Shown here: positions 1-9,626 of the stretch, one piece after another
How the letters are laid out: each line of letters starts with the position of its first letter
Numbering within the stretch: position 1 is the stretch's first letter
Assembly: GCF_900119795.1 (NCBI RefSeq)
Contig: NZ_LT634361.1
Span: forward strand, 186,001 to 250,000
Source of the DNA: Tenacibaculum maritimum NCIMB 2154
GTDB lineage: Bacteria > Bacteroidota > Bacteroidia > Flavobacteriales > Flavobacteriaceae
Direction: 5' to 3'
DNA length: 64,000 bases
Position numbers and translations under genes: made by a program
Notes under the pieces: model-generated
Databases searched by the model: none
Told to the model about the DNA's origin: nothing
Seen by the model: only the letters and a program-made list of their open reading frames with translations

Positions 1-245
<245 letters not shown>

Positions 246-268
246 AAAAGAGAAAGAAGTAATATAAA

Positions 269-306
269 AAGTTAAGGGTAGGTTCGTTCTACTCTTGACT
301 TTTTTG
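269..306 (+). terminator. Rho-independent terminator after hppD
   Basis: AAGTTAAGGGTAG (269-281) pairs with CTACTCTTGACTT (289-301) through G-T wobbles and is followed by a T run. It separates hppD from the tryptophan dioxygenase gene. Confidence 0.75.
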
Positions 307-414
307 CATATTTTGCGGGCGAATTGTAAAAAAAATAAATCGCCATTCTTACCTAAAATAAATCTCTTTTGTTTAGTATTGAGATTCAAAAGAATGCCTT
401 TTAAATGAAATAAA

Positions 415-1332
415 ATGAATAAAGAAGAGCTTTTAAAGGCAATTGAAGAAAAATATGATAAGTTAGGGATCCCTGTAGAAACTATGCTAGAGGGTTTGTT
501 GTGGAGTAAGCCAATTACTTATTGGGATTATATTCAAACGGATGCCCTTTTGGGCTTGCAGATACCTAGATCTACGCAACCAGATGAAATGGTATTTATT
601 ATGTATCATCAGGTAAATGAATTGCTGTTTAAAATGGTGTTGTGGGAAATAGATCAGGTCGCAAAATCTATAGAGATTACCGCAAAAAAGATTTCAAAAC
701 ATTTGAAGAGAATAACGAGATACTTTGATATGCTATGCAATTCGTTTTCTGTGATGACAGATGGGATGGATGTAGATCAGTATTTGAAGTTTAGGAATGC
801 GCTTACGCCAGCAAGTGGTTTTCAAAGTGCGCAGTATCGAAAAATTGAGTTTGCATCTACTGAGCTAATAAATTTAATAGATGCTCGTTTTAGAGATAAG
901 ATTGATAGAAATTCTTCTTTTAAAAATGCATATGATCATTTGTATTGGCAAGCCGCTGGTAAAAACTATACAACAGGTCAAAAAACAACTTTATTAGAGC
1001 TGTTTGATAAGAAATATATAGCTGATTTTATGGATTTCATGGAGGATTATAATGATTGTAATCTTTCAAAAAAGTTTAAGCAATTGTCAAAGGAAATGCA
1101 AGGAGATAAAGAGCTGGTGGAAGCAATGAGAAACTATGATTATACTGTAAATATAAAGTGGGTGATGGCACATTATAATGCAGCAAGTAAATATTTAGGA
1201 GGAGAAGATAAAGATTTAGAAGCTACAGGAGGTAGTAATTGGAGAAGGTATATGCACCCTAAATATCAAAAAAGAATTTTCTTTCCATATCTATGGAGTG
1301 AGGAAGAATTGAAAAACTGGGGAACTTTCTAA
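415..1332 (+). CDS. kynA: Tryptophan 2,3-dioxygenase
   Basis: Cytosolic haem enzyme that opens the indole ring of L-tryptophan to N-formylkynurenine, the first step of the kynurenine pathway. The 305-residue protein is all-helical. The PDEMVFIMYHQVNELLFK segment contains His65, equivalent to the distal substrate-contacting His of bacterial TDOs. WVMAHYNAASKYLGG holds His253, the expected proximal haem ligand, and a TGGSNWRRYM segment follows, as in the family. The ATG at 415 is the only sensible start, with no Shine-Dalgarno. It is flanked by terminators on both sides and is probably monocistronic. Its position next to hppD is functionally coherent. Confidence 0.95.
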   Translation: MNKEELLKAIEEKYDKLGIPVETMLEGLLWSKPITYWDYIQTDALLGLQIPRSTQPDEMVFIMYHQVNELLFKMVLWEIDQVAKSIEITAKKISKHLKRITRYFDMLCNSFSVMTDGMDVDQYLKFRNALTPASGFQSAQYRKIEFASTELINLIDARFRDKIDRNSSFKNAYDHLYWQAAGKNYTTGQKTTLLELFDKKYIADFMDFMEDYNDCNLSKKFKQLSKEMQGDKELVEAMRNYDYTVNIKWVMAHYNAASKYLGGEDKDLEATGGSNWRRYMHPKYQKRIFFPYLWSEEELKNWGTF

Positions 1333-1341
1333 GAGATGTAC

Positions 1342-1384
1342 AAAAAAAAAAGATGTTTAACATTAAGTTGAGCATCTTTTTTTA
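1342..1384 (+). terminator. Terminator after tryptophan dioxygenase gene
   Basis: An A-rich strand plus AGATG pairs with CATCT followed by a long T run, with additional pairing of TTTAAC to GTTGA inside the loop. It begins shortly after the stop at 1332. Confidence 0.75.
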
Positions 1385-1428
1385 TTTTGGAACAATAATT
1401 GCCTAATTATTTAATAAGTTTGGATATC

Positions 1429-2205
1429 ATGAGGAAAAAAGGAATAATTATTTTTATGCTGTTTTTAGTTGTAACTACTTTTAGTCAGGAAAAAATAGTG
1501 CCATTTAAAGATGGAGAGTGGCTCCGCTTTAAAATGAGCTATAGTGGTTTCTTAAAGGCTGGAAATGCTACACTGTCATTGAAAGAAGAAGAGCTAAATG
1601 GTAAAGAAGTGTTTCATGCTAGAGGAAAAGGGTGGACTACAGGAATGATAAAATGGTTTTTTAAGGTAAATGATGATTACCAATCTTATTTTGATAAAAG
1701 GACAGGAACTCCCTATTTGTTTAAAAGAAAAATAGATGAAGGAGGATATAAAAAAAATAAGATAATTACCTTTTATGAAGATCGAAGAAAAGCATATATA
1801 CAAGATTTTATAAAGAAAAAAGATACGATACTTTCAGCGATTAATGTTCAAGATATGATTTCGACTTTTTATTTTTTAAGAAAATATAATACTAAAAACC
1901 TTAAATTAAATGAAGAGATCAATGTAAATATGTTTTTTGATGAAAAAACGCATCCTTTTAAATTAAAATATTTGGGAAGTGAGGTGTTGAAAACAAAATT
2001 TGGAAAAATAAAAACTCAAAAATTTCGTCCCTTAGTACAAGCAGGAAGGGTATTTAAGGCTAAAGAAAGTGTTACGATATGGATTACCGCAGATGATAAT
2101 AAAATTCCTATAAAGATGAAAGCTTCGTTGTCAGTAGGTTCTCTAAGAGCGGAATTAGATGCTTATAAAGGGTTAGCAAATCCTTTTCCTATCATATATG
2201 ACTAA
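1429..2205 (+). CDS. DUF3108 domain-containing exported protein
   Basis: A 258-residue protein when started at the ATG at 1429, which opens a classical signal peptide (MRKKGIIIFMLFLVVTTFSQ). An upstream TTG in frame at 1399 would add ten non-signal residues and is less likely. The mature part is beta-rich, with FKDGEWLRFKMSYSGFLKAG and a later NVQDMISTFYFLRK segment, typical of DUF3108 proteins thought to be periplasmic. No catalytic motif is visible and the function is unknown. An M23 lipoprotein gene follows 96 bases downstream on the same strand, which may hint at an envelope role. Confidence 0.8.
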   Translation: MRKKGIIIFMLFLVVTTFSQEKIVPFKDGEWLRFKMSYSGFLKAGNATLSLKEEELNGKEVFHARGKGWTTGMIKWFFKVNDDYQSYFDKRTGTPYLFKRKIDEGGYKKNKIITFYEDRRKAYIQDFIKKKDTILSAINVQDMISTFYFLRKYNTKNLKLNEEINVNMFFDEKTHPFKLKYLGSEVLKTKFGKIKTQKFRPLVQAGRVFKAKESVTIWITADDNKIPIKMKASLSVGSLRAELDAYKGLANPFPIIYD

Positions 2206-2301
2206 CCTTCCCCTTAATAAGTGAGGGTGTAAAAAAGAAAAACTCAAAATAAGTATTATTATTTGTACTTTTGTCTCCCCAATAAAAAATTAAAATAGTT
2301 C

Positions 2302-3588
2302 TTGAAAAAATATATTCTTCCATTTCTTGTTCTTTTGCTCTTTTTTTCTTGCCAAGAAAAGAAAAAAGATATTCCGAATAAAGTCCAAACACCCAAACCC
2401 AAACCGGTTTTTGCTTATGGCTTTAATCTAAACAACTATAAGGTTATAAGAGATACTATAAAAAGTGGAGAAAGTTTTGGGGTTATTATGGATAGACACC
2501 ATATAATGTATCCTAAAATAAATGAAATAGCAACAAGGATAAAAGATACTTTTGACGTTCGTAGAGTGCGAACAGGGAAAGTATATACTATTTTGGCATC
2601 TAAAGATTCCTTAGAAAAAGCTCAGGTATTTATTTATAAGCATGATAAAGTAAATGCAACCATTATTGATTTTAAAGATTCAATAATAAGCGCATATGAT
2701 TTTAGAAAGCCAGTCAAGATTACTGAAAGAGAAGTTGTTGCAGAAATTAATTCTAATCTTTCTGTAACGATGGATAGCTTGGGGTTAAAGCCTAATTTAA
2801 CGAATGAAGTAGCCGATATTTATGCATGGACTCTTGATTTTTATAGGCTTCAAAAAGGAGATCGATTTAAGATGATTTTTGAAGAAAAGTATATAAATGA
2901 TACTACTTTTGTAGGTTATGGCAAGATAAAAGCAGCTGTTTTTAATCATAAAGGGAAAAATTTATATGCCTATAGATATATAGCCGATAGTGTCAAGAAA
3001 ATAGCGGAGTACTATGACGAAGATGGAAATATGCTCAGAAGCCAGTTTTTAAAATCTCCTATAAAATTTCAGTACAGAATTTCCTCAAGGTATAACTTAA
3101 GAAGAAAAATAGCTTTGTATGGAAGAGTTCGACCACATAAAGGAACTGATTTCGCTGCAAAATATGGAACACCAATTATGACTACAGCAAATGGTACAGT
3201 CATAGAATCAGCTAGGAGAGGAGGAAATGGTAACTATGTGAAAGTTAAGCATAATGGCACCTATACCACCCAATATTTGCATATGAAGAGGAGAAAGGTA
3301 AGAAAAGGAGATTATGTAAAGCAAGGAGATATTATTGGTTGGGTTGGTATGACAGGAAATACCAGTGGTCCACATGTTTGCTATCGCTTTTGGAAAAATG
3401 GAAGGCAAGTAGATCCATTTAAAGAAAAATTACCCTCAGCAGAACCTTTAAAAGAGAATATCAAACCTATATATTTTAATTTTATTGAGCCTTTAAAAAG
3501 GCAGCTGGATGAAATAACGGCTAGTAAAGAAAAACAAATAGACTCAATCCACCAAAAAACAATAACAAATGAGCTTGCCGAATATTAA
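2302..3588 (+). CDS. M23 family peptidoglycan endopeptidase-like lipoprotein
   Basis: Begins with TTG at 2302, which opens a lipoprotein signal with lipobox LFFSC (Cys17), so it is likely anchored in the envelope. Residues about 45-250 form a region like the OapA/NlpD-type N-terminal domains. The M23 domain is C-terminal: HKGTDF gives His280 and Asp284, and SGPHVCYRFWKNG gives His358 with Cys360 where the second His of the usual HxH motif would be. M23 enzymes cut peptide cross-links with Zn(II). The Cys substitution could still bind zinc, or the domain may be a non-catalytic regulator. The gene overlaps the start of pgi by 20 bases, so the two are translationally linked. Confidence 0.88.
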   Translation: MKKYILPFLVLLLFFSCQEKKKDIPNKVQTPKPKPVFAYGFNLNNYKVIRDTIKSGESFGVIMDRHHIMYPKINEIATRIKDTFDVRRVRTGKVYTILASKDSLEKAQVFIYKHDKVNATIIDFKDSIISAYDFRKPVKITEREVVAEINSNLSVTMDSLGLKPNLTNEVADIYAWTLDFYRLQKGDRFKMIFEEKYINDTTFVGYGKIKAAVFNHKGKNLYAYRYIADSVKKIAEYYDEDGNMLRSQFLKSPIKFQYRISSRYNLRRKIALYGRVRPHKGTDFAAKYGTPIMTTANGTVIESARRGGNGNYVKVKHNGTYTTQYLHMKRRKVRKGDYVKQGDIIGWVGMTGNTSGPHVCYRFWKNGRQVDPFKEKLPSAEPLKENIKPIYFNFIEPLKRQLDEITASKEKQIDSIHQKTITNELAEY

Positions 3589-5140
3589 TCCTACAAAAAC
3601 AAAAGCATGGAGTAAGTTATTACGTCATTTTGAAGAAATTGAAGGGCTTCAAATGAAAACATTATTTGCGGAAAACAAGGAGAGAGAAAAAGAGATGTCT
3701 ATTTGTTTCAATGATTTGTTTGTGGATTATTCCAAGAATAGAATCACAGAAGAGACAATTGATTTACTAATTGAGCTGGCAGAAGAAGTAGGTTTAAGCA
3801 ATGCTATTGAAAGTTATTTTTCAGGAGAAAAAATTAACACAACAGAAGGTCGAGCTGTATTACATACTGCATTAAGAAGCAATTCGGAAGAAGTAATTTT
3901 AAATGGTACTAAAAATATAAAGCCAAAGATCCAAACAGCGCTAAGGAAAATAAAAAGTTTCAGTAATAAAGTGATATCAGGAAAATGGAAAGGTTATACT
4001 GATAAACCAATAACTGATATTGTAAATATAGGAGTCGGAGGCTCTCATTTGGGGCCAGATATGGTTGTTGAAGGGTTGAAATATTACAGCAATCACTTAA
4101 GAATGCATTTTGTATCGAACATTGATGGAGATCATGTTTCCGAAGTGTTGAAAAAGATAAATCCAGAAACGACGCTTTTTATTATAGTTTCTAAGACATT
4201 TACAACTCAAGAAACAATTGCAAATGCAAATACAATAAAGAGTTGGTTTTTAAAGTCAGCATCGCAATTTGATATTTCTAAACATTTTGTAGCTGTATCA
4301 GCTAACTTGGAAGCAGTAGATAATTTTGGTATAGATAAAAAAAATGTGTTTCCAATATGGAATTGGGTTGGAGGTCGTTTTTCTTTATGGTCTGCGGTTG
4401 GTTTATCTATTAGCTTGTCTATTGGATTTGATAATTTTAAAGAATTGTTAAATGGGGGAGAAGAAATGGATATACACTTTAGAAATGAAGACTTAAGAGA
4501 TAATATTCCTGTAATTTTAGGATTGTTAAGTGTTTGGTATAATAATTTCTATGGTACGGAAACAGAAGCTATTTTACCATACACACAGTATTTAAGTAAG
4601 TTGCCAGTATATCTTCAACAAGCAATGATGGAGAGTAATGGTAAGAGTGTAGATAGGAATGGCAACGCTATTCATTATCAGACAGGAACTATTGTTTGGG
4701 GGAATACAGGAACTAATATGCAACATGCTTTTATGCAGTTGCTTCATCAAGGAACCAAATTAGTGCCCGCAGATTTTATAGGATATAAGGAGCCTTTATA
4801 CGGGTTAGTAGAGCATCATGAAAAATTGATGGCAAACTATTACGCTCAAATGGATGCTTTGACTTATGGGAAAACAAAAGAAGAGGTTCATTTAGAACTT
4901 AAATTCTCGGGAGAAGCCGAAAAAATAAGCCAATTATTACTTTTTAAGGTTTTCAAAGGTAATAAACCAAGCAATACAATTCTATTTAGAAAGTTAACCC
5001 CTAATTCTTTAGGGAAATTAATAGCAATGTATGAGCATAAAGTTTTTGTTCAGGGTGTTGTTTGGAATATTTGCTCGTACGACCAGTTTGGCGTTGAGCT
5101 AGGTAAAGAATTGGCTAGAAAACGATTTACTAAATGTTAA
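3569..5140 (+). CDS. pgi: Glucose-6-phosphate isomerase
   Basis: Cytosolic enzyme interconverting glucose-6-phosphate and fructose-6-phosphate in glycolysis and gluconeogenesis. The 523-residue length fits the family. Visible signatures are the SIS-domain stretch IVNIGVGGSHLGPDM, the VSKTFTTQET sugar-phosphate loop, the YLQQAMMESNGKSVD motif and the VWGNTGTNMQHAFMQLLHQG signature with the catalytic His. The ATG start lies inside the last codons of the upstream M23 gene. A 194-base gene-free stretch follows before the next receptor gene. Confidence 0.97.
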   Translation: MSLPNINPTKTKAWSKLLRHFEEIEGLQMKTLFAENKEREKEMSICFNDLFVDYSKNRITEETIDLLIELAEEVGLSNAIESYFSGEKINTTEGRAVLHTALRSNSEEVILNGTKNIKPKIQTALRKIKSFSNKVISGKWKGYTDKPITDIVNIGVGGSHLGPDMVVEGLKYYSNHLRMHFVSNIDGDHVSEVLKKINPETTLFIIVSKTFTTQETIANANTIKSWFLKSASQFDISKHFVAVSANLEAVDNFGIDKKNVFPIWNWVGGRFSLWSAVGLSISLSIGFDNFKELLNGGEEMDIHFRNEDLRDNIPVILGLLSVWYNNFYGTETEAILPYTQYLSKLPVYLQQAMMESNGKSVDRNGNAIHYQTGTIVWGNTGTNMQHAFMQLLHQGTKLVPADFIGYKEPLYGLVEHHEKLMANYYAQMDALTYGKTKEEVHLELKFSGEAEKISQLLLFKVFKGNKPSNTILFRKLTPNSLGKLIAMYEHKVFVQGVVWNICSYDQFGVELGKELARKRFTKC

Positions 5141-5334
5141 ATTTCAGCATTTTAAATAGTTTCTTTTTATAGTTGAAAGTTGTTTTTTGTTTTAACTTTT
5201 TGTTATTGAGTTTCTTAGGTGTTTTTTTTTAGTGATTCTAATGTTAATTTTTTATTAAAACTTAACATTAAGTTAATATTAAAACTCCGTAAAAACAGGA
5301 ATTTTGCAGAGCATTTAATAACTAAAATTTAAAA

Positions 5335-7872
5335 ATGAAAAATTTTAAAAATTTATTATTGGTAGTTCTGTTTTTTACAACAGCTATCGTTTTTGGACAA
5401 GCTAAGCTCACGGGTATTGTCGTTGATGAGATGGGTGAACCATTACCTGGGGCAAATGTTATGGAAAAAGGAACGACTAATGGTACGTCTACTGATTTTG
5501 ACGGTAAATTTGTTTTAAAATCAAAATCCAATAAAGGTGCTGTTATTGTTTCTTTTGTAGGGTATAGCAACAAGCAAGTAGCATTTTCTTCATCTAAAGT
5601 AAATTTAGGCAAAATTCAGTTAGAGGCTTCTAATACATTAGATGAAATTGTAGTAACAGCAAACTCTATTGCAATTGATAGAAAAACGCCGGTAGCCGTT
5701 TCGACGATCAAAGCATCGGATATTGCATTAAAGCTAGGAACTCAAGAATTTCCTGAGGTGTTGAAATCTACTCCAGGAGTTTATGCAACTAAAGCAGGAG
5801 GAGGATATGGTGATGGTAGAATTAATTTGCGTGGATTCAATTCTGAAAATGTAGCTGTAATGATTAATGGAGTTCCTGTTAATGATATGGAAAATGGTAG
5901 AGTGTTTTGGTCTAACTGGGCAGGATTAGGGGATGTTACGTCTTCAATGCAAGTACAGAGAGGGTTAGGTGCTTCTAAGGTAGCGGTACCTTCTGTAGGA
6001 GGAACAATCAACATTATTTCTAAAACCACAGATATTGATGAAGGAGGAAATGTAGCTTTTAGCTTGGGTAATGATGGATATAAAAAGTTTGGATTTACAT
6101 ATTCAACAGGATTAAATGATAAAGGTCTAGCAGTAACTGTTTCTGCTGCTAAAACTGATGGAGAAGGATATGTAGATGGTACGCCATTCACAGGGTTTAA
6201 CTACTTTTTAAATGTTTCTAAAGAGTTTAATGATAAGCATAAATTATCTTTGACAGCTTTTGGTTCTAAACAACGTCATGGACAGAGACAAAATAGACAG
6301 TTAATAAAAACGTATAGAGATAGTGAAAGAGGTAGAAAGTATAACTCAGATTGGGGGTATAAGCAAGGGCAGTTAACGAGTTCTGAAGATAACTTCTATC
6401 ACAAACCACAAATATCTTTAAATCATAACTGGACTATTTCTGATAAAACGTTTATATCTACAGCAGCATACGCTTCGTTTGGCTCTGGTGGTGGTGGAGG
6501 TACTGGAGGAGCTAATAAATTTCAATTTGATAGTAAGGATTATAGGTTAGGTCCTTTAGGAACGATAAACTTTGATAAGATTGTTTCTGAAAATATTGCA
6601 AATGGAATAAATGGTTCAGAATCAATATTAAGAGCATCAAGGAATGATCATGAATGGTATGGGGTTTTATCTACTTTGAAAACGGATTTATCTGAAGATT
6701 TGACACTTTTAGGAGGGGTAGATTATAGATATTATAGAGGTTTCCATTTTACAGAGGTAACAGATTTATTAGGAGGTCAGTATTTTATAGATAATGCTAA
6801 TGTAAATAACCCAAATAACAAAGCAAAGGTTGGAGATAAAATTTGGTATGATAATGAAGGAAGAGTAGGATGGCTAGGAGGTTTTGGTCAATTAGAGTAT
6901 GCTAAAGATGCATTGTCTGCATTTTTATCATTTTCGTTGTCTAATACTTCTTATCAAAGAGTTGATTATTTCCAATATTTAGATACGGACCCTTTACAAA
7001 AATCAGGTACTTATAACTTTTTAGGTTATGGAACAAAAGGAGGGGTTAATTATAATATAGATGAAAAGCATGGTGTTTTTGTTAATTTAGGATATTTTGA
7101 AAAAGCACCGTATTTTAACACAATATTCCCTTCTCGTAATAATGTGGATGTTAACGATGAAGCTAAAAACCAGAAGATAACAAGTTATGAGTTAGGTTAT
7201 ACGCTTAGAGGTGAAAAATTATCAGCTAATTTTAATGTTTATAGAACACTTTGGGAAGATAGAACTGAGGTAGCCCGTTTTCAGTCGCAAGATGGTAGTT
7301 TAGCATTTGCAAATATTTTAGGGGTAGGGGCAGTTCATCAAGGAATAGAATTTGACTTTAAATACAAAGCGACTGATAATTTAACGCTTACAGGAATGGC
7401 ATCTCTAGGAGATTGGAGATGGGGTAATAACGTTAAAGATGTGAAAATTTTTAATGAGTCTAATGAGTTGATTCGAACGGTTAATTTATTTATCAAAGGG
7501 TTACACGTAGGAGATGCAGCTCAAACAACAGCCGCATTGGGGCTTAATTATAAGTTAACTCCTGAAACTACATTTACTGTTGATTATAATTATTTTGCAG
7601 ATTTATATGCAGAGTTTGATCCAAGTGATAGACAAAGACCTAATCTTCCAGAAGCATGGAAATTACCAGCGTATCATTTATTTGATACTGCATTGAGACA
7701 TAAATTTGAATTAGGTAGTTTTAAAACAACGCTTACCGCTAGAGTAAATAATGTATTTGATGTTGAATATATATCTGATGCAAATGATAGAGAGAATTCT
7801 ACGGCATCGGAAGCATTGGTATATTATGGAGCAGGAAGAACCTTTAGTGTTGGAGCAAAAATTAATTTTTAA
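5335..7872 (+). CDS. TonB-dependent outer membrane receptor with carboxypeptidase-regulatory-like domain
   Basis: An 845-residue outer-membrane receptor for TonB-driven uptake. It has a signal peptide ending near FGQA (about residue 22), then a carboxypeptidase-regulatory-like beta domain (LTGIVVDEMGEPLPGANV, to about residue 105), a plug domain (about 115-230, including GRINLRGFNSENVAVMINGV) and a 22-strand-type barrel to the C terminus ending in F. A Gly-rich loop (SGGGGGTGG) lies near residue 385. A lipoprotein gene begins 11 bases after the stop, so the two likely form a receptor/surface-lipoprotein pair. The substrate cannot be deduced. The ATG at 5335 is clear. Confidence 0.93.
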   Translation: MKNFKNLLLVVLFFTTAIVFGQAKLTGIVVDEMGEPLPGANVMEKGTTNGTSTDFDGKFVLKSKSNKGAVIVSFVGYSNKQVAFSSSKVNLGKIQLEASNTLDEIVVTANSIAIDRKTPVAVSTIKASDIALKLGTQEFPEVLKSTPGVYATKAGGGYGDGRINLRGFNSENVAVMINGVPVNDMENGRVFWSNWAGLGDVTSSMQVQRGLGASKVAVPSVGGTINIISKTTDIDEGGNVAFSLGNDGYKKFGFTYSTGLNDKGLAVTVSAAKTDGEGYVDGTPFTGFNYFLNVSKEFNDKHKLSLTAFGSKQRHGQRQNRQLIKTYRDSERGRKYNSDWGYKQGQLTSSEDNFYHKPQISLNHNWTISDKTFISTAAYASFGSGGGGGTGGANKFQFDSKDYRLGPLGTINFDKIVSENIANGINGSESILRASRNDHEWYGVLSTLKTDLSEDLTLLGGVDYRYYRGFHFTEVTDLLGGQYFIDNANVNNPNNKAKVGDKIWYDNEGRVGWLGGFGQLEYAKDALSAFLSFSLSNTSYQRVDYFQYLDTDPLQKSGTYNFLGYGTKGGVNYNIDEKHGVFVNLGYFEKAPYFNTIFPSRNNVDVNDEAKNQKITSYELGYTLRGEKLSANFNVYRTLWEDRTEVARFQSQDGSLAFANILGVGAVHQGIEFDFKYKATDNLTLTGMASLGDWRWGNNVKDVKIFNESNELIRTVNLFIKGLHVGDAAQTTAALGLNYKLTPETTFTVDYNYFADLYAEFDPSDRQRPNLPEAWKLPAYHLFDTALRHKFELGSFKTTLTARVNNVFDVEYISDANDRENSTASEALVYYGAGRTFSVGAKINF

Positions 7873-7883
7873 AAACTAAAAAA

Positions 7884-9038
7884 ATGAAAAAAATAACTTA
7901 TTTATTGGCTATTTTGCTTGTTGCTTTTGCAAGCTGTACGCCTCTTGAAGATATTCATAGAGAAATAGATGCATTACCAGAAGATCCTAATATTGGTACT
8001 TTTGAATATGAATTAACAGATGAAGATTATAAGTCGTTAGATTTATCTTTTGGTAACTTTAGCTCAGAAGCAGATGCTAAAGAAGCTTTGCCTGATTTCT
8101 TAGCAGAAAAGTATGCATTATATGGAGGAGGGTCTTCTGTTAATGTAACGTTTAAATTGTATTCGCCAAAATTAAATGAAAAGAGTTTAGCAGTATATGA
8201 GGTTACTAATGCTGATTATACAGCACAAGGGTTGAGGTTTCCTAATTTCTCTAGCTTCTCTCAAATAGAAAAATTTTTAAACACGAAATATCCGAATCCT
8301 GATAATAGATTATTAGTTTCTTTAACTTATGATTATTATAATGGTAGTGTTTCAACTTTGAATAGTGGTTTTATTTATGTAGATGGAAATTGGGAAATGG
8401 CTACAGGGATTACAACGGAAGAATATTCGGCAATGGGAGAAGGGAGACCTCAGTTTTCTAGTGAAAATGAAGCTTTTTCTAAGATCCCAGTATTTATGAA
8501 TGATAAATTCAAGTATGATGCGAAAGAAGCGGGTGATATTGAAGGTATCATGTATAAACTTTATGTTACAGATGAACAAGATATAGATGGAGATGGAAAA
8601 ACCAATGATAAAGCTGTTTATAGTTTTGTGGCATTTTTTATATATGATGGAGTAAATTGGTCAAAATATTCAAATGTTATTAAATCTAGTGTAAAATTTG
8701 GACATGATGGTACTAAATGGGTGCCAGACAATACTATAAGATATACTTTTACAGATGCAGATTATGCTTATATAGGTACTGAATTTGCTAACGAAACAGG
8801 TTATGTTGAAGCAGCAGCTAGCGTACTTAGGTATTCAAATTTTGATAGAAGACCAAAAGGAAGTGCTTATTGGAGTGATGAAATGCTATTGAATGCTGCT
8901 GGGAAGTTATTAGATAATAATGACCCTACGGCTGTTGAAGACCAGCAGTATGTTTTGATCTTTAGTATTTATGATGGAAATAGTGGAGTTGAAGAGCTAA
9001 AACTAATTAAAAAGGCAGGTAAATGGGTTAAAAACTAA
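7884..9038 (+). CDS. Repeat-containing lipoprotein paired with a TonB receptor
   Basis: I do not recognise the family. The 384-residue protein has a lipobox (VAFASC, Cys18), so it is a lipoprotein. Four related units begin with an aromatic-hydrophobic, Thr/Asp-rich motif: YELTDEDY (42-49), YEVTNADY (105-112), ITTEEY (176-181) and YTFTDADY (287-294). Each is followed by F.NF/FSS-like segments and tyrosine-rich strands. DGNW, DGVNW, DGTKW and AGKW motifs alternate with them, and a DIDGDGKTND loop (about 233-242) looks like a calcium site. By analogy with SusC/SusD-type pairs it may bind the ligand of the upstream receptor, which is inference only. A strong terminator follows. Confidence 0.75.
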   Translation: MKKITYLLAILLVAFASCTPLEDIHREIDALPEDPNIGTFEYELTDEDYKSLDLSFGNFSSEADAKEALPDFLAEKYALYGGGSSVNVTFKLYSPKLNEKSLAVYEVTNADYTAQGLRFPNFSSFSQIEKFLNTKYPNPDNRLLVSLTYDYYNGSVSTLNSGFIYVDGNWEMATGITTEEYSAMGEGRPQFSSENEAFSKIPVFMNDKFKYDAKEAGDIEGIMYKLYVTDEQDIDGDGKTNDKAVYSFVAFFIYDGVNWSKYSNVIKSSVKFGHDGTKWVPDNTIRYTFTDADYAYIGTEFANETGYVEAAASVLRYSNFDRRPKGSAYWSDEMLLNAAGKLLDNNDPTAVEDQQYVLIFSIYDGNSGVEELKLIKKAGKWVKN

Positions 9039-9058
9039 TTCATTTTGATATAACTTTT

Positions 9059-9088
9059 AAAACCACCTCTGCTGAGGTGGTTTTTTTA
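9059..9088 (+). terminator. Strong terminator after the receptor/lipoprotein operon
   Basis: AAAACCACCTC and GAGGTGGTTTT form an 11-bp perfect stem with a TGCT loop, followed by more Ts. It closes the two-gene operon. Confidence 0.9.
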
Positions 9089-9134
9089 TGCGTAAAAATC
9101 TGTACATTTACGGTGACTAAAAACGTAACAAAAA

Positions 9135-9563
9135 ATGATAAAAAACGTACACTCTTACTGGGCATATATTGTTGTAGCAATATTAGCTTATGCGGTAATT
9201 AATGCAATTATAGGCCTTGTTCAAAAAAAAGAATTCACTCAAAAGGATTTTAGAATAGGTTTATTTACTTTGATAGCTGCTCATATTCAATTGTTAATAG
9301 GGTTGTCATGGTACTTTATGAGTCCTTGGTATAAGTTCCTAAAGGCTAATGGAGGTGAAGTGATGAAGGATAGTACAGCTAGACTATTGGCTATAGAGCA
9401 CCCTATAATGATGGTGGTTGCAATTATTTTGATAACTATAGGTTGGTCTAAGCATAAAAAACAAACATCTAATATAGCTAAGTTCAAGACTTTTGCCATT
9501 TTTTATGGATTGGCATTATTGTTAGTTTTAGCGAGAATTCCTTGGAGTCTTTGGCTTAACTAA
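9135..9563 (+). CDS. Small cytochrome b-like integral membrane protein
   Basis: A 142-residue protein with four predicted membrane helices and conserved-looking histidines at the helix ends: NVHSYW near the N terminus, AAHIQL before helix 2 and IEHPIM in helix 3. This pattern matches a Bacteroidota family often labelled cytochrome B, so haem binding is possible but unproven. There is no signal peptide, and the ATG at 9135 starts just before the first helix. It is bracketed by terminators and is probably transcribed alone. Confidence 0.65.
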   Translation: MIKNVHSYWAYIVVAILAYAVINAIIGLVQKKEFTQKDFRIGLFTLIAAHIQLLIGLSWYFMSPWYKFLKANGGEVMKDSTARLLAIEHPIMMVVAIILITIGWSKHKKQTSNIAKFKTFAIFYGLALLLVLARIPWSLWLN

Positions 9564-9576
9564 AATGTAAAAATAG

Positions 9577-9600
9577 ATCCCGCTTCAGTGGGATTTTTTT
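9577..9600 (+). terminator. Terminator after the cytochrome b-like gene
   Basis: ATCCCGC pairs with GTGGGAT (one G-T wobble) around a TTCA loop and runs into eight Ts. Confidence 0.8.
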
Positions 9601-9608
9601 TACATTTG
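9601..9608 (+). promoter_or_regulatory. Candidate -7 promoter element upstream of plsC
   Basis: TACATTTG fits the Bacteroidota TAnnTTTG consensus and lies 18 bases before the ATG at 9627. I see no good -33 TTG at the usual spacing. Confidence 0.4.
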
Positions 9609-9626
9609 TTTTAAATAAAATTATAC

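Noticed and set aside
5781-6191. 136-residue minus-strand frame inside the TonB receptor gene
   Set aside because: It overlaps the plug domain, which is strongly conserved on the other strand; proline-rich composition is typical of a shadow frame.
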